This document shows positions 1 to 8,049 of a DNA stretch of 49,318 nt, in pieces. The notes below the pieces were generated by a model, which saw nothing but the letters and a program-made list of their open reading frames with translations, did not search any database and was not told the DNA's origin. The stretch's first letter is position 1, and the number at the start of each line of letters is the position of its first letter. The DNA is taken from positions 1 through 49,318 of the forward strand of contig CAIVSK010000332.1 of the NCBI GenBank assembly GCA_903908495.1. Direction: 5' to 3'. Source of the DNA: Akkermansiaceae bacterium. Its GTDB lineage: Bacteria; Verrucomicrobiota; Verrucomicrobiia; Verrucomicrobiales; Akkermansiaceae. The translations under genes were made by a program, and so were the position numbers.

Positions 1-500
1 ACCTGCCCAACCCTGATACGGACACCATCGCGAGTTTGGTCATCAACGGATCGGCCCTGCCGGACGGCATCTATGGCGCATCCAGTCCGGCCACAAGCGG
101 TTACCTTACCGGTGCCGGCAAGCTTCAGGTCGGTACCGGCGGTTTTGACGGCTGGGCCGCCCTCAATGCTGGCGGTCAGACTGCCAGTGAGGACTTTGAC
201 CTGGATGGCGTTGCCAACGGCGTCGAGTTCTTCATGGGTGCCACCGGCACTGCGTTCACCGCCAGTCCGTCGGTGGTGACGGTGGGAGCGGTTAGCAGCA
301 TCACCTGGCCCAACGGCGGCAACATCGCCTCCTCCGCTTACGGCACCCGGTTTGTGGTGCAGACGTCGGCGGATCTGACGACTTGGACGGATGTGCTTGC
401 CGTCGATGCCAACCTCAGCAACACCAGCGGCGCGGTTAGGTACACTCTGCCCAGTGGTCCGGACAGTGTCTTCGTCCGCCTGTCAGTCACGCCGAACTGA
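1..500 (+). CDS. C-terminal part of a secreted beta-strand-repeat protein (5' end outside window)
   Basis: The reading frame is open from the window edge (first full codon at base 3) to TGA at 498-500, so the gene begins upstream. The first ~45 residues resemble the end of an autotransporter-associated repeat region (VINGSALPDGIYGA, then a GAGKLQVG strand). After this comes a ~110-residue module with WAALNAGGQTASEDFDLDGVxNGVEFFMG, a beta-rich stretch, FVVQTSADLTTW, and a terminal FVRLSVTP. The same module ends the protein on the other strand at the far end of the window (48269), and weaker versions end the proteins stopping at 5312 and 28182. No beta-barrel translocator follows. I infer a secreted or surface protein whose last module acts in export or anchoring; its exact function is unknown. 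The internal ATG at base 36 is not a credible start, since homologous sequence lies upstream. Confidence 0.75.
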   Translation, partial: LPNPDTDTIASLVINGSALPDGIYGASSPATSGYLTGAGKLQVGTGGFDGWAALNAGGQTASEDFDLDGVANGVEFFMGATGTAFTASPSVVTVGAVSSITWPNGGNIASSAYGTRFVVQTSADLTTWTDVLAVDANLSNTSGAVRYTLPSGPDSVFVRLSVTPN

Positions 501-531
501 CCCTCAGGCAGGTCTCGTGAGACCAAGCCAT

Positions 532-564
532 CTCCAGCTCAGTCAGCATGGCTGAGGCGTGGAG
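532..564 (+). terminator. Possible hairpin after the first gene
   Basis: CTCCA (532-536) pairs with TGGAG (560-564) and CTCAG (538-542) with CTGAG (552-556) across a small internal loop. GGTCTC at 511-516 could alternatively pair with GAGACC at 519-524 or 562-567. There is no T-run, so a factor-independent terminator is doubtful. Confidence 0.25.
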
Positions 565-758
565 ACCAGGCTGGCCATGTGCAATTGAGGGGTGGACAGC
601 TGCGGGCCTGATCGCTACGCTCGCCGTCGCGACCAGTGCCGACTCCATCCATGCCGGCCCACCGGTGGCGACTTCGGAATCTCCACCTGTTTTACAAAAA
701 AAACACCCTCGAAGACTCGTCGGATGGACGGGGATTCATCCGCTTGAAAGCCTCCTCC

Positions 759-3700
759 ATGCCCGCCCCCCGCTTCAATTTCCCAGTTTCCGCGCTCCGC
801 AGTCTGGCAGTCATAGGCGCGTTGGCTGGACTTTTCGCCACCGTCCACGCCGCCACCCCGGTGGCTTGGTTCAAGGCGGATTCGATTGCGGTGGCGAACG
901 GCGCGGCGGTCGGTCTGTGGGCGGATTCCAGCCGCAACGGCCACGTCGCCCAGGCCGGCACCGGGGTTCCGACTTATTCGGCCACGGGCATGAACGGCTT
1001 TCCCTCCGTGCATTTCAACGGCAGCCAAACGATGGTTTTCCCTCGGCCGGTGCAGGATGATTTCTCCATCATCGTGTTGTTCAAGACTGCGGATGGCTCG
1101 GGCACAGCAGTCAATTTTTACTCGGGAGCGGCGCTGGTGAGCGGCGAGCAACCGGGAGTGGTCAATGATTTTGCGTTGAGCATCCTGAAAAGCGGCAGCG
1201 TGCTGGCCGGGACCGGCAACCCGGATGTCACCCTGGCTTCAAATACCGGTTATGATAATGGCAATGCCCACATCGCCACCTTTACCCGCATCCGCTCCAC
1301 CGGGGCGCTGCAACTCTATGTCGACCGCGCCGTCCGGGCAACTGGCACGGGCGGCACCCAGTCATGCAATGTCTTCCAGCAACTCTGCATCGGCGCTCAC
1401 CCCGGCCCCGTCGGGCCCTTCATCAATGGCGATATCGCTGAAATCATCGTCTTCGAGGGGTCCCTGAGCGCCAGTGAGGCACTCGCCCAGGAAGAAGCCT
1501 TGCGCGGCAAATACGGCCTCGCCAACGGCACCCCGCCGGTGGCCCCCATCAACGTCACCGCTGCGGGAGCTCACGTCACGTGGAGCGAATCCACCGGTGC
1601 CAGAACCTACAAAGTGCTGCGCGCGGCTTCGGCGGCGGGGCCGTTTACCATGATTGCCCAGAACCTCGTGGCCGGCGAGTACACCGATCCGTCCCCCGTG
1701 CCGAACCAGGCCAACTACTATCAGATTGTCGCGGTCAACGCGATTGGGTCCAGCGCCGCGTCGGCCACCGCCGAGGGCGGTACGCTGGTGCTTCCTGCCA
1801 GCGGTCCGGTGCTGATCAATGAAATCCACTACAACGGCCTGAATAACTCGGTGCACAGCGATTTCATCGAATTATATAATTTCAGCGCCGCCCCGGCGGA
1901 TCTCAGCGGCTGGCTGCTGAGCGGTGGTATTGATTTCACGTTCCCCGCCGGCACCGTGATTCCCGCCGGCGGTTACCTCGTCATCGCCGAGGACCCCGCC
2001 ACCGTGCAGGCACTGTGGGGCGCCACCGCGCTGGGTCCCTATGTGAAAACCCTCAGCTCGGATGGTGAAACCCTCCGCCTCCGCAACCCCGCCAACGCCA
2101 TCATTTGCGAAGTGGCCTATAGCTCCGGCTTCCCCTGGCCTTGCGCCGCCAACGGTGGCGGCCCGTCGGCCGAACTGGTCAACCCAACGCTCGACCCCGC
2201 CAAGGGCAGTTCGTGGCGCTCGTCGGTCACATCCAGCACGGCGCTCACCGGCGAAGTCGCCTCGCCCGGTGCCCAGAACTACCAGTTCCGGCTCAATCCC
2301 CCGCCTAACATCGAGGAGGTCGTCCATGCGCCGCAACAACCGGCCTCCGCCACGCCCATCACGGTGACCGCCCGCATCAACGACGCCAACGGCCTGGCCG
2401 GGGCGCAACTTTCCTATCAGGTTGTGACGCCGGGCAACCACATCCCTGCCTATTTGCCGACGCCCATCGTCAACCACCTGATCGATACCAGCGTGGCACG
2501 GACGCCCAACCCGGCATTCGAACTAGCCGCCAACTGGACCTCCATCACGATGCGGGACGACGGTACCGGCGGCGATGCCGTGGCGGGCGACGGGGTGTTC
2601 ACCGCGGTCATTCCGGGGCAGGCCCACCGGTCCCTGGTGCGTTACCGGATCACCGCCACCGACACGCTGGGCGTTGCGACGCGGGCGCCGTTTGCCGACG
2701 ATGCGTCGAAGAACTTCGCGGTGTTCGTCTACAACGGGGTGCCGGATTACCAGGGGGTGGCCGCCTCCACCCTCACCACGCTGCCTGTCTATCACATTCT
2801 AACACGCAAGGCCGACTACGACCAATGCGTTGCCTACAACTCCGCCGATCAATTGACCGGCAACACCCCGGCCTGGACTTGTGAGAACTGGGAGGCCACG
2901 ATCGTGTTTGACGGGATTGTCTATGATCATATCACCTATCGCCTGCACGGCGGCAACGGCCGCTATTATTTCACCAGCAAGCGCGGCTTCCGGTTCTTCT
3001 TCAACAAGGGCCGGGAGTTCCAGAACCGCGACAACGACGGCGACCCGAGCCCGACGACGTGGAGCAGCCTGACCACCGAGAATTGTTGGGAAAACCGCGG
3101 CACGCTCACCTATTCGCTCAATGAAGTGGTCAATTTCCACCTCTGGGAGCAACTCGGGATTCCCTCGCCGCGCAGCAATTGGGGCCACTTCCGCACCGTC
3201 ACCACCGCCGTCGAGCAGGCCGATGCCTACCACGGCGATTTCTGGGGGCTCATCATGATCCACGAGGACTACGACCGCCGCTTCCTCGATTCCCATAACA
3301 TGGAGAAGGGCAACCTCTACAAACTCACCCGCGACACGGTCGACGGCGCGTCCCAACAACGCTATCAGGCACCTGACACCGTGGCCGACGGCTCAGACCA
3401 CCATAACATCTATGCCAACCTGACAGTGGACAAGGACGACGCGTTCGTCAACCGCTATGTGAACCTCGGCAAGTGGTCGACCTATCACGCGCTGTGCCAG
3501 GCCATCCGCCACTACGATTACTGGCCCACCGGCGACAACAACGGTTGTTATTATTTCCAACCGGATTTCACCGACCAGACCACCACCGATCATTACGGGA
3601 AACTCTCGATCATGCCCAGCGATGTGGATGCCACCTGGGGCCCCACTTGGAACGAGGGCAAGGACCCGGTTTATGCGGCGATTTTCGACAACCCCGGCAA

Positions 3701-5312
3701 TCCCGGTCTCTATCCAACGTACTTCAACGCGGTCCGCGAGCTGCGCGACCTGCTGTGGCAGCCCGAGCAGATCAATGCCGTCATCGACCAGTACGCCGCG
3801 GTTATCGCCCCGTTCGTCGCGGCCGATTCGCTGCGCTGGAAGGGCGGCCCTAACGAAGCCGGCAACTACAACGGCCTCGGCGGTGCCGGCGCGGTGTCCC
3901 TGGCCAACCTGGTGAGCGACATGAAAAACTTCGCCTGGACCGGCGGATCCTGGCCGGGCGGCGATGTGGCCGCCGGCGGGCGCGCGGCGTTTCTCGACAC
4001 CCTGCAGCTCGGCGTGGCTAACAGCGAGGGCGCGGCCATGCCTGCCACACCGACGTTGACCTATCAAGGACCGGTCGGTTACCCGACGAACCTCCTGACC
4101 TTTGGCAGCAGCAACTTCAGTGATCCGCAGGGGGCCGCCGATTTTGCCGCCATCCAGTGGCGCGTCGCCGAAGTCACCGACCCGGGCGCGCCGGCCTACG
4201 ACCCGGCGAAGAAATTCAAACTCGAATGGAACGCGGATTACGATACCGGTGCGCTGCCAGCATTCGCGGGATCGTTCAGCTTTCCCGGCACGGTGTGCAA
4301 AGCGGGCCACGCCTATCGGGCCCGGGTGCGGCACCAGGATCTGAGCGGCCGCTGGAGCCATTGGTCCGCGCCGCTGCAGTTCACCGCGAACACCGGCACC
4401 GACGCCTTGCAGGTGGTTCCCAGCGAGTTCCTCTACAAGCCGCCGCTGCCCACCGACGCGGAGATTGCCGCGGGCTTCACTGACCGGGACATGTTCGAGT
4501 TCTTCGAAATCCGCAATGTGGGATCCGTCGCTGCGGACCTGTCAGGTTGCAAATTCACCAAGGGGGTCACCTTCACCTTTCCCGCTGCCAGCATCCTTGC
4601 TCCCGGTGCCTCGACCCTGGTGGTCTCCAATGCCGTCGCCTTCGCCATTCGTCACGGCACCGGGCGTCCCGTCGCCGGCACCTACACCGGTAATCTATCC
4701 AATTCAGGCGAGCGGGTCCAGTTCACCACCGCCGCGGGCACGCCGTTGTTCGATTTCACCTATCTGGATGCCGCGCCGTGGCCCGTCGAGGCGAACACCG
4801 GTGGCTACAGCCTGGTGCTCATCAACCCGGCGTCCAGGGCGGACCCCAAACTCGCCGGCAACTGGCGCGCCAGCCGCCGCCCCGGCGGCGCGCCCGGAGT
4901 GGCCGATGATATATCATTCGCCGAGTGGGCCTTGCCTAACAGCGTTGGCAGCCCCGCCGCCGATGACGACCATGACGGCCTGCCGAACGCCGTCGAATAC
5001 GCGCTGCTCACCGACCCGCGGCTGCCCACCGCGCCTCCCGCCGGCGAATATCGGCTGCTGACCGTGGCGGGTGTCACGGCCAACTATCTGACCACCACGT
5101 TTCGCTGCCGGGTGGATGCCTCGGACATCGTCTATCACGTCGAGTACTCGAGCGATTGCCGCACCTGGAACGAGTCCGCCGTGCTCGACAATGTGATTGA
5201 CCTGTACGACGGCACCCTCACCGAGACTTGGCGCGCGCCCACAGCGGCCGGAGTTGCGCGAGGTTTCCTGCGCATCGGGATCAGCGGGACGGCGCTACAG
5301 CCAGCGCCATGA
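759..5312 (+). CDS. Large exported LamG / lamin-tail / CotH-kinase-like protein
   Basis: 1517 aa, starting at ATG 759, which places a signal peptide (SALRSLAVIGALAGLFATVHA) at the N terminus; the frame is open further upstream but only with non-signal sequence. Domains in order: LamG-like jellyroll (~32-254), fibronectin-III-like (~260-345), lamin-tail domain (~348-505, VLINEIHYNG...DFIELYN), a linker, a CotH-like spore-coat kinase fold (~669-1030; YHILTRKADYD, YRLHGGNGR, FNKGREF, GLIMIHEDYDRRFL, MPSDVDATW), a second lamin-tail-like domain (~1215-1374), and the D-x-D-x-DG-x-x-N-x-x-EY terminal module (~1389-1517). CotH-family proteins can phosphorylate extracellular proteins, so activity here is possible but not shown. 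LamG and lamin-tail domains suggest binding to polysaccharide or surface. It is transcribed in the same direction as the next gene, 116 bases downstream. Confidence 0.82.
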   Translation: MPAPRFNFPVSALRSLAVIGALAGLFATVHAATPVAWFKADSIAVANGAAVGLWADSSRNGHVAQAGTGVPTYSATGMNGFPSVHFNGSQTMVFPRPVQDDFSIIVLFKTADGSGTAVNFYSGAALVSGEQPGVVNDFALSILKSGSVLAGTGNPDVTLASNTGYDNGNAHIATFTRIRSTGALQLYVDRAVRATGTGGTQSCNVFQQLCIGAHPGPVGPFINGDIAEIIVFEGSLSASEALAQEEALRGKYGLANGTPPVAPINVTAAGAHVTWSESTGARTYKVLRAASAAGPFTMIAQNLVAGEYTDPSPVPNQANYYQIVAVNAIGSSAASATAEGGTLVLPASGPVLINEIHYNGLNNSVHSDFIELYNFSAAPADLSGWLLSGGIDFTFPAGTVIPAGGYLVIAEDPATVQALWGATALGPYVKTLSSDGETLRLRNPANAIICEVAYSSGFPWPCAANGGGPSAELVNPTLDPAKGSSWRSSVTSSTALTGEVASPGAQNYQFRLNPPPNIEEVVHAPQQPASATPITVTARINDANGLAGAQLSYQVVTPGNHIPAYLPTPIVNHLIDTSVARTPNPAFELAANWTSITMRDDGTGGDAVAGDGVFTAVIPGQAHRSLVRYRITATDTLGVATRAPFADDASKNFAVFVYNGVPDYQGVAASTLTTLPVYHILTRKADYDQCVAYNSADQLTGNTPAWTCENWEATIVFDGIVYDHITYRLHGGNGRYYFTSKRGFRFFFNKGREFQNRDNDGDPSPTTWSSLTTENCWENRGTLTYSLNEVVNFHLWEQLGIPSPRSNWGHFRTVTTAVEQADAYHGDFWGLIMIHEDYDRRFLDSHNMEKGNLYKLTRDTVDGASQQRYQAPDTVADGSDHHNIYANLTVDKDDAFVNRYVNLGKWSTYHALCQAIRHYDYWPTGDNNGCYYFQPDFTDQTTTDHYGKLSIMPSDVDATWGPTWNEGKDPVYAAIFDNPGNPGLYPTYFNAVRELRDLLWQPEQINAVIDQYAAVIAPFVAADSLRWKGGPNEAGNYNGLGGAGAVSLANLVSDMKNFAWTGGSWPGGDVAAGGRAAFLDTLQLGVANSEGAAMPATPTLTYQGPVGYPTNLLTFGSSNFSDPQGAADFAAIQWRVAEVTDPGAPAYDPAKKFKLEWNADYDTGALPAFAGSFSFPGTVCKAGHAYRARVRHQDLSGRWSHWSAPLQFTANTGTDALQVVPSEFLYKPPLPTDAEIAAGFTDRDMFEFFEIRNVGSVAADLSGCKFTKGVTFTFPAASILAPGASTLVVSNAVAFAIRHGTGRPVAGTYTGNLSNSGERVQFTTAAGTPLFDFTYLDAAPWPVEANTGGYSLVLINPASRADPKLAGNWRASRRPGGAPGVADDISFAEWALPNSVGSPAADDDHDGLPNAVEYALLTDPRLPTAPPAGEYRLLTVAGVTANYLTTTFRCRVDASDIVYHVEYSSDCRTWNESAVLDNVIDLYDGTLTETWRAPTAAGVARGFLRIGISGTALQPAP

Positions 5313-5428
5313 CGCCGATTGGCTTCATGGATGTTTGATTTCGTTTGCCTGAAACAATTGCGGCGCGGCGTCCGTTTCATGACTTGGAGTGCGGGGCTGG
5401 TCCCGAATCCAACCCCGAATCCAACACC

Positions 5429-6766
5429 ATGACCACCCCTCCAACCACTGATCGCCGCAGCGTTCTGAAACTCCTGGCCGCCTCCACTGCAGGTCCGTTC
5501 ATCCTTCCTAGCCGCTTGTTCGGCGCCGACGCCCCGTCGAAAAAAATCACTTTGGGTTGCATCGGCGTGGGGTGGCAGGGTGGCAGCAATCTCGATTCGT
5601 TTCTCGGTCAGGACGCCTGCCAGGTGGTGGCCATCTGCGACGTGGACGCAGGCCACCTCAACGAGGCGGTCACCAAGGTCAACGGCCACTACAACAATAA
5701 AGACTGCAAGAGCTACAAGGATTTTGAGGAGTTGCTGGCCCGCAAGGATATCGATGCGGTGTGCATTTGCACGCCCGACCACTGGCACTCGATCCCGGCC
5801 ATCGCCGCCGCCAATGCAGGCAAGGACATTTTTTGTGAGAAGCCACTCTCGCACACGCTCAACGAAGGCATTGCCATGGTCAATGCCGCCCACAACAACA
5901 AGGTCATCTGGCAGACCGGCTCGTGGCAGCGCGCCCAGGCCTCGTTCCGCTGGGCCGCCGAATTGGTCCAAAACGGGTACCTCGGCAAGGTCACTCACGT
6001 GGAGGTCGGCCTGCCCCAAGGCCACTCGGATTTTGATGGCAGCGGCAAGGACAAACCCAACGGCCCGGTGCCCGCCGGCGTGGATTACGATCGCTGGATC
6101 GGCCCGGCCCAAATGATGCCTTTCAACCCCAGCCGCTTCCACAAGAACTGGCGCTGGAATTACAACACCGGCGGTGGCCAGCTCATGGATTGGATCGGCC
6201 ACCATTGCGACATCGCCCATTGGGGGCTGGCCAATCCGCAATTCGGCGCCGGTCCGGACGACGCCGTCGGCCCGCTGGAGGTCTCCGCCACGGCCGAGTT
6301 TCCGCCCAAGGATGATGTCTGGAACACGGCCACCAAGTATCGCATCCAATGCAAGTATCCCGGCAATATCGACCTCGTCATCGCCGGCGGCTACAAGGAG
6401 ATTCAGGGCGGGGCGAAATGGATCGGCCCTAACGGTTGGGTGCGGGTGGACCGCGGCACGTTGCAAGCGTCCAATCCAGACTGGATCCGCGAGATCCAGA
6501 AACTCGACAAGGCCGGCACCCTCAAGGCGCAACTCTACAACAGCCCCGGCCACCACAAGGAATTCCTCGACTCGGTCAAGTCACGCAAGCGCACCCTCAC
6601 CCCCGTGGAAATCGCCCATCGCTCGCAAACGCCCGGCCATCTCGGCTACATCGCCGCAGTGGTCGGCCGCACATTGAAATGGGACGCCGTCAAGCAGGAG
6701 ATCGTCGGCGATGCCGAGGCCAGCAAGATGCTGAGTAAGAAAATGCGCGCACCGTGGCATATCTAA
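5429..6766 (+). CDS. Tat-exported Gfo/Idh/MocA-family oxidoreductase
   Basis: 445 aa from ATG 5429. The start is chosen because it puts a twin-arginine signal first (TTDRRSVLKLLAAS, Arg 9-10, then a hydrophobic stretch ending near GADAP). The Rossmann NAD(P)-binding motif GCIGVGWQG lies at ~43-51 and the family EKP motif contains Lys138, the usual catalytic/nicotinamide-contacting lysine. The C-terminal half has family-typical GGQLMDWIGHHCDIAHWGL. Such enzymes oxidise or reduce sugars and cyclitols with a tightly bound cofactor; Tat export of folded, cofactor-loaded protein is common in Verrucomicrobiota and Planctomycetota. The substrate cannot be read from sequence. A tandem 11-base repeat (CCGAATCCAAC-like) lies just before the start. 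Full family length, no damage seen. Confidence 0.9.
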   Translation: MTTPPTTDRRSVLKLLAASTAGPFILPSRLFGADAPSKKITLGCIGVGWQGGSNLDSFLGQDACQVVAICDVDAGHLNEAVTKVNGHYNNKDCKSYKDFEELLARKDIDAVCICTPDHWHSIPAIAAANAGKDIFCEKPLSHTLNEGIAMVNAAHNNKVIWQTGSWQRAQASFRWAAELVQNGYLGKVTHVEVGLPQGHSDFDGSGKDKPNGPVPAGVDYDRWIGPAQMMPFNPSRFHKNWRWNYNTGGGQLMDWIGHHCDIAHWGLANPQFGAGPDDAVGPLEVSATAEFPPKDDVWNTATKYRIQCKYPGNIDLVIAGGYKEIQGGAKWIGPNGWVRVDRGTLQASNPDWIREIQKLDKAGTLKAQLYNSPGHHKEFLDSVKSRKRTLTPVEIAHRSQTPGHLGYIAAVVGRTLKWDAVKQEIVGDAEASKMLSKKMRAPWHI

Positions 6767-6784
6767 CAACCTCTTCGGGAAGCT

Positions 6785-6844
6785 CCGCACAGCCCACTGT
6801 GCGGGGCATCGGTTGAGAACTGCGGAGCGGGGACACGGGTCCCC
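6785..6844. terminator. Two hairpins between convergent genes
   Basis: CCGCACAG (6785-6792) and CTGTGCGG (6797-6804) form an 8-bp stem with a CCCA loop. GGGGAC (6829-6834) and GTCCCC (6839-6844) form a second stem. They lie between the oxidoreductase stop (6766, +) and the response-regulator stop (6911, -), so they could end transcription from either side, although neither has a clear T-run. Confidence 0.45.
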
Positions 6845-6910
6845 ACACGCAAGACTAGGACGCCCGGAGCTGCGCCCCAGCCCGGCAACCAAGCCTCCCG
6901 ATTTCACGCT

Positions 6911-7972
6911 TCAAAGCAAACCCAAGGCCGCGGAAATGAGCAGATCGTCGTCGATCAGCCATTTGACGGTTTCCCCCCCTGGCGAGGAGGGCTTGGCAGG
7001 CGCGGTGGCAGGCGACACCTCCAGGGTGAGCCCTTCGCCGCGGATTCGGCGGATGACGCCGCCGCCATCATAGACCGCCATGAACGCCGCCAGAACCGCG
7101 ACGGCCGCCAGACTGAGGCCGGGATCGTCGTTAGGTCCGAGCAGCGCGTCGAGCAACCCCGGCATGGGATCAGTGGCACAGGAAAGGCGGACAACGGAAT
7201 TTTCCTGGATCGCGGTGAGGCCGGCAACACCTGCGGCGGTGAGCTGCGCGGCCAGGGAGTTGGTGCGCGCTGACAAATCGGCAGGTTGCAGGGCTTCCGG
7301 CAGGCGGTGTTCCAGCGCGGTAGCCAGCTCGATTTGGCGGGCATGCAGGTGGATCCACTCCGGCGAGCGCAAATCCGAATCGCCGCACGATCCGGTGCGG
7401 CGGCCAGCCACGCCGGTTTGCACGAAATTGGCGATGGCTTCGGCGGCATTCCGGCTGGGAATGCGCGCGCAGACCGGAACCAAGGCGAAGGCGGCGAGGC
7501 GGCTGGAAATGAGGACATTGCCCATGGCCTGCATTTTCGCACTCAACAAGGCGTCGCGTTCGCGTTTCACCGTGAAAAATTCCATGGCATAGCGCAAGTT
7601 GATCTCCAGCTGCGGGATGTCCCAGGGTTTGGTGATGTAGCGGAAGATACCGCCCAGATTCACCGAACCGATGGCCGCATCGATATCCGAGTAGGCGGTT
7701 GAGAGGATCTTGATGATGTCAGGATAATCCCCGGCGATCTTGGAAAGGAAGGCCACCCCCGTTTCGTTGGGCATGCGCTGGTCGGTGACGATGATACCGA
7801 TTTCATGAGCATGCTGACGAAACACCGCAAGCGCCTGCACTCCATCTTCCGCTTCCAGGATCCGGAACTTATCGCCGAACAGGCGGCGGAAATACTTGCG
7901 GGTGATCGCTTCGTCATCCACAAAAAGGATGGCGTAGCGTTGATAGTCATAGTCGTCGGCATTAGTACTCAT
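6911..7972 (-). CDS. PhcQ-like response regulator with degenerate kinase-like C-terminus
   Basis: 353 aa. Residues ~13-130 are a receiver domain: acidic pair DDE at 19-21, phosphoacceptor Asp64 (IIVTDQRMP), Thr/Ser switch region STAYSD, and Lys115 in RYITKPWD. The helix after it (LRYAMEFFTVKRERDAL) is typical of receivers such as PhcQ and HupR-type regulators. The remaining ~200 residues contain no DNA-binding domain; they look like a worn histidine-kinase core (helical region, then LSCATDPMPGLLDALL and GEGLTLEV) without a phosphoacceptor histidine or clear ATP-binding boxes. The gene follows the hybrid kinase by 77 bases and is the last of a three-gene minus-strand operon. In Ralstonia the equivalent PhcQ relays the quorum signal; the role here is inferred from context and similarity. 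Confidence 0.78.
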   Translation of the reverse strand: MSTNADDYDYQRYAILFVDDEAITRKYFRRLFGDKFRILEAEDGVQALAVFRQHAHEIGIIVTDQRMPNETGVAFLSKIAGDYPDIIKILSTAYSDIDAAIGSVNLGGIFRYITKPWDIPQLEINLRYAMEFFTVKRERDALLSAKMQAMGNVLISSRLAAFALVPVCARIPSRNAAEAIANFVQTGVAGRRTGSCGDSDLRSPEWIHLHARQIELATALEHRLPEALQPADLSARTNSLAAQLTAAGVAGLTAIQENSVVRLSCATDPMPGLLDALLGPNDDPGLSLAAVAVLAAFMAVYDGGGVIRRIRGEGLTLEVSPATAPAKPSSPGGETVKWLIDDDLLISAALGLL

Positions 7973-8049
7973 GGTGGTCGCTAGTGGGATGGAGGTACGG
8001 GACGGATCGGGATTGCGGGCATGCGGCAGGGGTGAGGCAGGCGGCGGCT

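Noticed and set aside
5135..6556. Long minus-strand open frame (473 codons) opposite the Gfo/Idh/MocA gene
   Set aside because: It is a high-GC shadow of the oxidoreductase gene on the other strand, with no signal or motif of its own.
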